DNA of 5,231 nt, taken from NCBI GenBank assembly GCA_028288645.1, contig JAQBNJ010000481.1:1-5231 (forward strand). The letters run 5' to 3'. The notes under the pieces were generated by a model, which had not been told where the DNA came from, did no database searches, and saw only the letters and a list, made by a program, of their open reading frames with translations. Shown one piece after another: positions 1-5,231 of the stretch. The stretch's first letter is position 1. Each line of letters begins with the position of its first letter. Source of the stretch: Sediminibacterium sp. (lineage in GTDB: Bacteria; Bacteroidota; Bacteroidia; Chitinophagales; Chitinophagaceae). A program made the position numbers and the translations under genes.

Positions 1-1763
1 TTCCCAACCACCACCGCCAATTCTTCCTCCGTTCTCTCTTTAATTTTCTTTACCGATTTAAATTCTTTCAATAACTGCTGAATCGTTTGTTCGCCGATAC
101 CGCTGATCTGTTCGAGCTCGTTTTTAAACGTTCCTTTTGACCTTTTATTGCGATGGAATGTAATTCCGAAGCGGTGTACCTCATCACGGATACGTCTTAC
201 TAATTTCAGACTGTCGCTATCCCATGGAAGTTTAAACGATTCACTATCGCCGGGAAAGAACAATTCTTCCTCATTCTTTGCCAGACCCACAACGGTTGTT
301 TTGCCAACCAGCCCCAGCTCCGTAATACTCTCCATGGCCGCACTCAGCTGTCCTTTACCGCCATCAATGACGATGAGCTTCGCGAGAGGCTGTTCTTCGG
401 CCAGCACGCGCTTATAGCGCCTGTACACTACTTCTTTCATAGTGGCAAAATCATTGATGCCCTCAACGGTCTTTACATTGAAGTGGCGGTAGTCGTTTTT
501 ATATGGCATGCCATCCTTAAAACAAACCATTGCCGATACCGGGTAACTGCCCTGGAAATTCGAGTTATCAAAACACTCGATATGATCGGGCAGTTCCAGG
601 AGGTGCAGGTATTCCTGTAACTCGTACAATACTTTTTTCTTTTCCTTATCGGTCTTGCCTTCCAGGTGAAGCGTTCTTTTTTTATTCAGTTCTTCTTTGA
701 AATAGGTTACGTTCTTGACGGAAAGATCCAGCAGCTTTTTCTTATCGCCCGCTTTGGGTATGGTAATGGTGATCTCTTTATCAGGATAATCAAGCGCGAA
801 CGGAACAATGAGTTCGTTGGCCAGGCTGTTAAACGAAGTTCTCAGTGTGCCTATCGCGAAGCTCAATACTTCTTCTTCTGTTTCTTCGAGCTTGGTCTCC
901 AATGGTACGGTATGGGTTTGAACGATGGTGCCGTTCTGTACCATCAGGTAATTTACATATGCCCAGTTATCTTCTTTTAATATCGAGAACACGTCAATAT
1001 TGGACAAATGGCTGCTTACGATCACCGATCTCGCGCGGTAATTTTCAAGATGGTCTATTTTCTTCCTCACCAGTTCAGCTTTTTCAAAAGACAAGCCTGC
1101 TGCATGCTGTTGCATCTCCGCTTTAAAATGATTGATCACCGAACCAAGGTTTCCTTTCAGTATATTTCTTACCTGCTGCAATCCTTCATGATAGTCTTCC
1201 GCGGATTGCAATGCCTCACAGGGCCCTTTACAATTTCCTAAATGATATTCGAGGCATACTTTGAATTTTCCTTTCTGAATATTCTGATCGGTCAGGTTTA
1301 GTTTGCAGGTGCGCAGCGGAACAAACTGTTTGATGAAACTGATCAGGTCGCGCACTTTGCCGGCTGAAGTAAAAGGGCCAAGGTATTCAGATCCGTCGTT
1401 GATCTTTTTTCTTGTAAGGAAGATACGCGGGAACGGTTCTTTTTTGATAACGATATAAGGATAACTCTTGTCGTCCTTTAAATTGATATTGTAACGTGGC
1501 TGGTATTCTTTGATCAATGAATTTTCGAGCAGGAAAGCATCCTGTTCAGAATCCACGATCGTAAACTCGATGCGATGGATGCGCTGTACAAGCTCATGCG
1601 TTTTGTAAGTGGTAAATGTTTTTGAGAAATACGAACCCACTCTTTTGCGCAATTCTTTTGCCTTGCCTACATACAATAAGGTTCCTCCTGTATCATAATA
1701 TTTATAGATACCGGGTTGGCCGGGAATGGTATGTGCTATTTTTTGAAATTGCTCTGAAGTCAT
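1..1763 (-). CDS. uvrC: UvrABC excinuclease subunit C (C-terminus off the left edge)
   Basis: Endonuclease of nucleotide excision repair: with UvrB at a lesion it cuts the damaged strand on both sides. Reading the minus strand from ATG at 1763 gives 587 uninterrupted codons to the window edge; the usual length is about 600, so only a short tail is missing. The N-terminal GIY-YIG nuclease (about residues 14-95) has PGIY (Y20), YVG (Y31), R41 and the metal-binding Glu of LLEN (E80). Cysteines C153, C170, C178 and C182 match the cluster reported to bind a 4Fe-4S centre in E. coli UvrC. A UVR domain for UvrB binding lies at about 206-241. The RNase H-like nuclease shows D399 (CFDNSN), D467 (IDGGKGQL) and H530 (DEVHRF). 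Helix-hairpin-helix DNA-binding motifs begin at ISGIGEQ and are cut by the edge. The ATG is preceded by AAGAAAA and no Shine-Dalgarno; a hairpin repeat ends only 7 bases upstream. All catalytic positions I could place are present, so the enzyme should be active. Confidence 0.97.
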   Translation of the reverse strand, partial: MTSEQFQKIAHTIPGQPGIYKYYDTGGTLLYVGKAKELRKRVGSYFSKTFTTYKTHELVQRIHRIEFTIVDSEQDAFLLENSLIKEYQPRYNINLKDDKSYPYIVIKKEPFPRIFLTRKKINDGSEYLGPFTSAGKVRDLISFIKQFVPLRTCKLNLTDQNIQKGKFKVCLEYHLGNCKGPCEALQSAEDYHEGLQQVRNILKGNLGSVINHFKAEMQQHAAGLSFEKAELVRKKIDHLENYRARSVIVSSHLSNIDVFSILKEDNWAYVNYLMVQNGTIVQTHTVPLETKLEETEEEVLSFAIGTLRTSFNSLANELIVPFALDYPDKEITITIPKAGDKKKLLDLSVKNVTYFKEELNKKRTLHLEGKTDKEKKKVLYELQEYLHLLELPDHIECFDNSNFQGSYPVSAMVCFKDGMPYKNDYRHFNVKTVEGINDFATMKEVVYRRYKRVLAEEQPLAKLIVIDGGKGQLSAAMESITELGLVGKTTVVGLAKNEEELFFPGDSESFKLPWDSDSLKLVRRIRDEVHRFGITFHRNKRSKGTFKNELEQISGIGEQTIQQLLKEFKSVKKIKERTEEELAVVVG

Positions 1764-1764
1764 T

Positions 1765-1855
1765 TTTCTTTAGCTGTTAGCCATTAGGTATTAGGCGTTA
1801 GCTTGGGCTTTGCTAATACCTAACGCCTAACAGCTACTTCTCGTTCCAGTTTATA
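1765..1855. repeat. Tandem unit, copy 1 (91 bp): hairpin plus duplicated gene 3' end
   Basis: First of two adjacent direct repeats; the second is 1856-1954. It holds an imperfect hairpin at 1771-1836, in which the outer 24 positions of each arm match at 22. It also holds a 3' copy of the lipoprotein gene end: on the minus strand 1834-1855 encodes INWNEK and a TAG stop, against INWNDK and TAG in the real gene. Against copy 2 I count four substitutions and one 7-bp deletion. The deletion equals exactly one heptad step of the hairpin. Copy 1 reaches to within 2 bases of the uvrC start codon. Confidence 0.9.
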
Positions 1856-1954
1856 TTTCTTTAGCTGTTAGCCATTAGGTATTACGCGTTAGCTTAGGCT
1901 TTGCTAATACCTAACGCCTAATACCTAACAGCTACTTATCATTCCAGTTTATAT
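1856..1954. repeat. Tandem unit, copy 2 (98-99 bp), overlapping the lipoprotein gene 3' end
   Basis: Second direct repeat. Its hairpin spans 1862-1934 with two 32-base arms (1862-1893 and 1903-1934) matching at 25 of 32 positions around a 9-base loop. Its right part, 1932-1954, is the true end of the lipoprotein coding sequence. The lipoprotein's TAG stop (1932-1934) is also the outermost TAG of the hairpin arm, so repeat and gene share bases. Read on the minus strand, both arms are chains of TTAGNNN or its complement, with spacers such as GTA, GCG, CCA and CTG. The unit carries one heptad more than copy 1. Confidence 0.9.
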
Positions 1955-2510
1955 AATTACGTTCATCCGAAGCGTAGCCACCTTTAGTTGTCAGCGTCCT
2001 GTTCACCTGGAAACTTTTATTGGCTTTCCAGTTGCATTGTTCTCTCACCGTTGTATCACCCCTGTTATATTCTGAACGGATGAAAATGCGCTTGACAATA
2101 TTTGTCTGTTCATCTAATAATACATCAATGGCCTGCACTTCTGTTTTGCTATTGGTTGATTGGTAATTAAATGTAATACTGCCGGTACTCTGGTCGTTAA
2201 AAACAGATTCTTTGAATGATGCTTTCTCTTTTGTAAAAGAAGCTTCCCTGTTTAGAAAGATTCCCGCCAGTGCAATGAACTGGTCCTTGCTGATGGTAAC
2301 AGAATCTTTTTTTGCATCCCTAACAGTGATCTTATAAATCGGGAAATTGCGTAGGTCAACATATCGAACCTGTTCATTTATAAAATCCTTTAGCGGGTAA
2401 AATTTAGCGGTATCCTCCACTTTAACGGCCGGCTGTGTTTTTGGTGGTTCGTTGTTACAGGAGGAAATGATCAGTATAAAAAGAAAAAGGAAAAGCGGCG
2501 CTATTTTCAT
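1932..2510 (-). CDS. Predicted lipoprotein of unknown function
   Basis: A 192-residue protein. The N-terminus is a lipoprotein signal: Met-Lys, a run of Leu/Phe/Ile (about residues 4-15), then the lipobox ISSC with the lipidated cysteine at position 18, followed by Asn-Asn-Glu. Mature protein would be anchored in the periplasm or outer membrane by lipid. The rest (about 30-192) is a soluble, polar, probably beta-rich domain with many Lys, Thr and Ser and no motif I recognise; it ends in an aromatic stretch (YINWNDK). The ATG at 2510 is fixed by the signal peptide. No Shine-Dalgarno is seen. The gene lies downstream of the sigma/barrel operon on the same strand, but an intrinsic terminator sits between, ending about 25 bases before this start. 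Its last 23 bases are duplicated downstream. Function cannot be assigned; a link to envelope stress is only suggested by position. Confidence 0.85.
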   Translation of the reverse strand: MKIAPLFLFLFILIISSCNNEPPKTQPAVKVEDTAKFYPLKDFINEQVRYVDLRNFPIYKITVRDAKKDSVTISKDQFIALAGIFLNREASFTKEKASFKESVFNDQSTGSITFNYQSTNSKTEVQAIDVLLDEQTNIVKRIFIRSEYNRGDTTVREQCNWKANKSFQVNRTLTTKGGYASDERNYINWNDK

Positions 2511-2535
2511 GCAGTAAAATTATTCAATCATTGCC

Positions 2536-2572
2536 AATAAAAAAGCCGCCGGTTATTTTATTCGGCGGCTTT
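2536..2572 (-). terminator. Rho-independent terminator after the barrel gene
   Basis: A perfect 10-bp stem (2542-2551 with 2563-2572, core GCCGCCG / CGGCGGC) encloses an 11-base AT-rich loop. On the minus strand the stem is followed by six T, an A and two T. It starts 18 bases past the stop codon of the barrel gene, so it should end the sigma/barrel transcript. The A-rich side of the stem also gives TTT on the plus strand (2570-2572), but no plus-strand gene enters from the left, so the leftward reading is the meaningful one. Confidence 0.88.
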
Positions 2573-2590
2573 AACTTATTCGTATCTGAA

Positions 2591-4051
2591 TTATTTGATC
2601 TGGTGTGTAAAACCGAGGCGTATTCCGTAATCCATCAGGTATTCTTTGATGGGATAGAGATTGGAATAGGTAGGCAAATGCTGGTACCTGATCTGCGGCC
2701 CGATCTGCCAGGAAGAAGCGCCTGATTTGTAAGTAAGGTTAAGGCCAACGCTTGTATTGATGTTCCACTTGCGGATAAAATCACTGCCTTCAGTATAATG
2801 TTTATAATCGGTAGAGAGCAGGTAAGTATTGTTGTTAAGCGTCATGGTCGGCTGTACAGAAGCTTCTGTATTGATGCCAAAATGTTTACCCTGGATCATA
2901 TCCCATTGTATGCCGAGGGGAATAGATAACTGGTACACTTTATTGTCAAGCTGGGTTTTCTTATAACCTGTATTATTATTATAAGGAGAATAAAAACTGA
3001 TGGTCTCAACACCCTTGTAATTGATCAGCGATAAAGAAGCAAGGTCACTGGTGCGCGACTGGAACGTTTCAATATAATACTGTCTCACATTCAACTGCAC
3101 ACCGGTTTTGAATTTCAACCTTCCGCTCATGTTATACAACAGTGCGAAACCCAGTTCAAAACCCATGGCGGGCCTGTGTCTTACCACATTATTTACATCG
3201 GTTGAGTAATTGGAACTCAATGGTATGTTTTGCACGGATGCAGTACCTACTGAAACAGTAGGCTGGATCACTTCTTTTACTTTTTCATCAGACAATCTCC
3301 GGTAACTGGTAGAAGGTGTAACGTAGAACTGGAAACCAAATTTTGAATTGCGTGGTTTGGGTACGCTCTTTACATAATCAAAATCTTTCAGGAATTCATC
3401 TACCGAAGAATGTGCCTCTGGTTTTTTCGTTTGTTCAGCAACAGGTTCGCTGATCGTTTCCAATGGTATGGTGTTTGCAGGAACGTTAGCAATAATTTCT
3501 TCAGGAACTGATGCATTGGTTGCTACTAATGTATTCTGCAGCTCAGCAGGCGAAATGACTGCGCTGGACGGAGTTTTATAAACCAACCTGCCTGCACGTT
3601 CGCTGCTGCTGATCGTTGTTTTTACAGGAACGGCTGCCTCATCAATACTTGTATTTCTTGTAACGATGGGTTCAACAGGTGTTTCTTCTTTCATGTTCGC
3701 AAAGGTCTCTGCCGTTAATTGCGCAGGTGCGATCTTCTGGAAATAATCATTGGCAGGGGCCGGTGTTTCGGTAACAACATTGTTATCGCCCGCAACAACT
3801 GTTTTGTTTGGTGACCCGGCGGCGATCAATGCAGCCAATTGCCTGTCGGGATGATTATTGAGTAAAGTAGAAATGGTTAATGCGGTAATAATAAAGAGTG
3901 AAATAAAAGTGAGTGCGGGCCAGGCTCTATATCCATGCAATTCCGTACGTATATTCTTCCAGATATGGTCTGAAGGATACATCCGGTGCTGTTTTACCTC
4001 TTCCTGTAAAAACTGCTCGAGCTCGTCGTCCTGGTAAATCTTGTTATCCAT
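2591..4051 (-). CDS. Candidate dual membrane-spanning anti-sigma factor (inner-membrane helix plus beta-barrel)
   Basis: A 486-residue protein from ATG at 4051. A TTG at 4063 in the same frame would add four residues (MRFY) and I prefer the ATG. Visible parts: a charged N-terminus (1-43; DDELEQFLQEEVK, then HIWKNI), expected in the cytosol; one hydrophobic helix (about 44-64, starting WPALTFISL); a low-complexity linker rich in Pro, Val, Glu, Thr and Ala (about 65-225), long enough to cross the periplasm; and a C-terminal region (about 238-486) of alternating polar and hydrophobic strands with many Tyr, Asn and Gly, opening GFQFYVTP and ending in GIRLGF, typical of an outer-membrane beta-barrel. 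There is no cleavable signal peptide. The gene starts 21 bases after the ECF sigma gene. Order and architecture match the Dma proteins known from Bacteroides thetaiotaomicron, in which a barrel protein also carries an inner-membrane anti-sigma segment. Sigma binding here is inferred; it could be an ordinary barrel protein with an odd anchor. Confidence 0.8.
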   Translation of the reverse strand: MDNKIYQDDELEQFLQEEVKQHRMYPSDHIWKNIRTELHGYRAWPALTFISLFIITALTISTLLNNHPDRQLAALIAAGSPNKTVVAGDNNVVTETPAPANDYFQKIAPAQLTAETFANMKEETPVEPIVTRNTSIDEAAVPVKTTISSSERAGRLVYKTPSSAVISPAELQNTLVATNASVPEEIIANVPANTIPLETISEPVAEQTKKPEAHSSVDEFLKDFDYVKSVPKPRNSKFGFQFYVTPSTSYRRLSDEKVKEVIQPTVSVGTASVQNIPLSSNYSTDVNNVVRHRPAMGFELGFALLYNMSGRLKFKTGVQLNVRQYYIETFQSRTSDLASLSLINYKGVETISFYSPYNNNTGYKKTQLDNKVYQLSIPLGIQWDMIQGKHFGINTEASVQPTMTLNNNTYLLSTDYKHYTEGSDFIRKWNINTSVGLNLTYKSGASSWQIGPQIRYQHLPTYSNLYPIKEYLMDYGIRLGFTHQIK

Positions 4052-4072
4052 ATAAAAACGCAATCAAAAACG

Positions 4073-4654
4073 CTACTTATTTTTTAATGCCGCCAACCAG
4101 TTGAATTCTTCTTTCGGTTTCTCTATGATCTTCTTTCTGATGAGGATCATTTCTAACATTGCTTTCGACCTGGTGTATTGGCTGCGGCTGGTGCTTTCTT
4201 CTATATCAAGCATTTCGCCGATCTCTTTATGACTGTAACCCTCTAGTGCGTACAGGTTAAGAACGGTCCTGTATCCCATGGGTAACAACCTGATGCATTC
4301 AATGATCTGCCTCGCCTGCATGATAGAAGGAATCGTCTCTTCTCTAACCTGCAATGAATTCGCGTAAGCGAGGTCAACACTTTCGTTGAACTTTTTATGC
4401 TTCTTCAAAAAATTGATGCAGGTATGTACAATGATCCTCCTGATCCAACCTTCAAAGGCGCCTTTGTTCTGAAACGTATGTATCTGGGTAAAAACTTTGA
4501 TGAACCCTTCCTGCAACATATCTTCTGCGTCTTCGCGGCTTTGCCCGAACCTGTAACATACGCTTAGCATTTTAGGGCTATAGCGGTTATACAATTCGCG
4601 TTGCGCGGCGGCATCGTTATGTAAACAGCCGGTGATGATGGCTTGTTCCGTCAT
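4073..4654 (-). CDS. ECF-family RNA polymerase sigma factor (sigma-70 family)
   Basis: A 193-residue sigma factor that would direct RNA polymerase to a small set of promoters. Region 2 covers about residues 10-88: a helix with AAQRELYNRYSPKML, the core-binding segment EDAEDMLQEGFIKVF, and the -10 recognition/melting segment with FEGWIRRI. Region 4 covers about 112-168: LLPMGYRTVLNLYALEGYS, then the helix-turn-helix around HKEIGEMLDIEESTSRSQYTR that reads the -35 element. Regions 1 and 3 are absent and the length is normal for ECF factors. A basic tail (RKKIIEKPKEE) follows. ATG at 4654 gives a standard N-terminus. It precedes the membrane/barrel gene by 21 bases, so the two are likely co-transcribed and the second protein is the probable regulator of this one. 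Autoregulation is common for such pairs, but I cannot identify the promoter it reads. Confidence 0.95.
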   Translation of the reverse strand: MTEQAIITGCLHNDAAAQRELYNRYSPKMLSVCYRFGQSREDAEDMLQEGFIKVFTQIHTFQNKGAFEGWIRRIIVHTCINFLKKHKKFNESVDLAYANSLQVREETIPSIMQARQIIECIRLLPMGYRTVLNLYALEGYSHKEIGEMLDIEESTSRSQYTRSKAMLEMILIRKKIIEKPKEEFNWLAALKNK

Positions 4655-4724
4655 GAAGGGGGAATGTTTACCCTAAATATATGACATTAATCCGTTTCTA
4701 ATGCTGCATTTCCCCATGAAAATT

Positions 4725-4748
4725 CTGTAGGAACGGGCGTTTCTACAG
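4725..4748. repeat. Short inverted repeat upstream of the sigma gene
   Basis: Two 10-base arms (CTGTAGGAAC and GTTTCTACAG) around the 4-base loop GGGC. Nine pairs are Watson-Crick and one is G-T. It lies 70 bases upstream of the sigma start codon. It could be an operator dyad or a transcript hairpin. There are only three T after the right arm, so a terminator is unlikely. Confidence 0.55.
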
Positions 4749-4764
4749 TTTGGAAGGGTTAATG

Positions 4765-4834
4765 AGGTGTTAGGTATTAGCAGTTAGCTGTTAGCAGAGC
4801 CCGGCTAACAGCTAACTGCTAATACCTAACACCT
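4765..4834. repeat. Perfect 31-bp inverted repeat of TTAGNNN heptads
   Basis: Arms 4765-4795 and 4804-4834 are exact reverse complements around an 8-base loop (AGAGCCCG). Each arm is a chain of 7-base steps: TTAG followed by GTA, CAG and CTG in turn, then TTAGC at the centre. The centre, TTAGCAGAGCC, resembles TTAGCAAAGCC in the minus-strand reading of the two tandem copies at 1765-1954, so all three belong to one family. There is no T tract on either side that would make it a terminator, and it sits between divergent genes where a terminator has no obvious use. Confidence 0.92.
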
Positions 4835-4903
4835 ATTTTCTCAAACTCCCGGGCAACGACAAACCCCGCACCCGTATCTCCTTAACATCTCAGTAACACA
4901 AAT

Positions 4904-5231
4904 ATGGACAGAAGAGAATTTTTAAGATCCAATATCCATTCTTCTGCTCCATTCACCGGCCAAAATGTTGCCGTACCGCCACCGAACGGCGGGCTGACAG
5001 CTTATGCGGGTGCATGGACAGAGAATGAAGTTATCCATCTCCTCAAGCGAACGATGTTCGGGGCGAAAAAGATGGATATCGATTATTTCAAAACGCTGAC
5101 CTTCCAGCAATCGGTGGATGAGATATTGAATCCCACTGCACCACTTCCCGATGCACCTGTGAAAGAGTATGCTACTCCGGCCGGTGCCACAAATCCGGAT
5201 ACTAACATACAACAGGGCTCCAGCTGGGTAC
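4904..5231 (+). CDS. DUF1800 family protein, N-terminal 109 residues (cut by the right edge)
   Basis: The reading frame from ATG at 4904 runs open to the window end. The N-terminus MDRREFLRS has a twin-arginine pattern like that of exported Bacteroidota proteins, but no hydrophobic stretch follows, so a working Tat signal is doubtful. At about residues 36-76, AWTENEVIHLLKRTMFGAKK and the following segment ending in VDEIL match the typical opening of DUF1800 proteins (a helix with HLLxRxxFG). The biochemical role of DUF1800 is not established; members often lie directly before a DUF1501 gene, which would be expected just past the right edge. A Pro/Ala-rich stretch (PTAPLPDAPVKEY) follows. No Shine-Dalgarno is visible before the ATG. 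It is divergent from the sigma operon and shares its intergenic region. Confidence 0.85.
   Translation, partial: MDRREFLRSNIHSSAPFTGQNVAVPPPNGGLTAYAGAWTENEVIHLLKRTMFGAKKMDIDYFKTLTFQQSVDEILNPTAPLPDAPVKEYATPAGATNPDTNIQQGSSWV

Larger units (their letters stand above)
4655..4903. other. Divergent intergenic region between the sigma gene and the DUF1800 gene
   Basis: 249 bases without a coding frame worth reporting. It must hold the leftward promoter for the sigma/barrel operon and probably a rightward promoter for the DUF1800 gene. On the minus strand, 4681-4674 reads TATATTTA, close to the Bacteroidota -7 consensus TAnnTTTG and 20 bases before the sigma start, but I see no TTG at the right upstream distance, so this is weak. 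No clear promoter is visible before 4904. Two dyads occupy much of the region: 4725-4748 and 4765-4834. Confidence 0.6.

Noticed and set aside
148..1241. Four plus-strand open frames between 148 and 1241
   Set aside because: They lie opposite uvrC, whose minus-strand frame is continuous and carries all expected catalytic motifs; their translations resemble no protein.
1765..1954. CRISPR-like repeat array
   Set aside because: There are only two adjacent units with no unique spacers; the similarity covers the whole unit, including a gene end, so it is a tandem duplication.
2511..2540. Bacteroidota -7-like element TAATTTTA before the lipoprotein gene
   Set aside because: It lies only a few bases before the ATG, and no TTG sits at the needed upstream distance.
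2531..2725. 64-residue plus-strand open frame
   Set aside because: It runs through the terminator and antisense to the barrel gene's 3' end, with no family resemblance.
4052..4063. TTG start four codons upstream for the barrel protein
   Set aside because: It would leave 9 bases after the sigma stop and add only MRFY; the ATG at 4051 gives the more typical start MDNK, with 21 bases of spacing. The alternative cannot be fully excluded.
4765..4850. Bidirectional intrinsic terminator
   Set aside because: The stem is long but AT-rich, followed by ATTTTC on one side and CATTAA on the other, and no genes converge here.
4922..5212. 96-residue minus-strand open frame
   Set aside because: It is antisense to the recognisable DUF1800 N-terminus on the plus strand and has Cys/Arg-rich, unlikely composition.

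Overview
The window looks like a chromosomal segment from a Bacteroidota bacterium, most likely Chitinophagales/Chitinophagaceae. This rests on the style of the proteins (a Bacteroidota-type lipoprotein, an ECF sigma factor next to a membrane-anchored beta-barrel protein, a DUF1800 protein), on A-rich gene starts without Shine-Dalgarno sequences, and on moderate GC. The placement is an inference; there is no rRNA or other marker here.

Layout, left to right. (1) Minus strand, 1-1763: uvrC, nucleotide excision repair endonuclease, complete except for a few C-terminal residues beyond the left edge. (2) 1765-1954: two tandem copies of a roughly 91-98 bp unit. Each holds an imperfect hairpin built from 7-bp TTAGNNN steps plus the last 23 bases of the neighbouring lipoprotein gene. 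(3) Minus strand, 1932-2510: a 192-residue lipoprotein of unknown function. (4) 2538-2572: a strong intrinsic terminator reading leftward. (5) Minus strand, 2591-4051 and 4073-4654: an apparent two-gene operon of an ECF sigma factor followed by a protein with a short cytosolic N-terminus, one inner-membrane helix, a long periplasmic linker and a C-terminal beta-barrel. This fits a dual membrane-spanning anti-sigma factor. (6) 4655-4903: a divergent intergenic region with a perfect 31-bp inverted repeat of the same TTAGNNN type and a second, shorter dyad. (7) Plus strand, from 4904: the N-terminal part of a DUF1800 protein, cut by the right edge.

How the parts may work together. The sigma/barrel pair is the regulatory centre: the barrel protein could sense the outer membrane and hold or release the sigma factor directly across the envelope. 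The lipoprotein lies just beyond the operon's terminator with almost no room for its own promoter, so it may depend on read-through. uvrC is functionally unrelated and is separated from the lipoprotein gene by the repeats. The least explained element is the heptad-stepped hairpin family, present three times here with a similar centre and differing arms.
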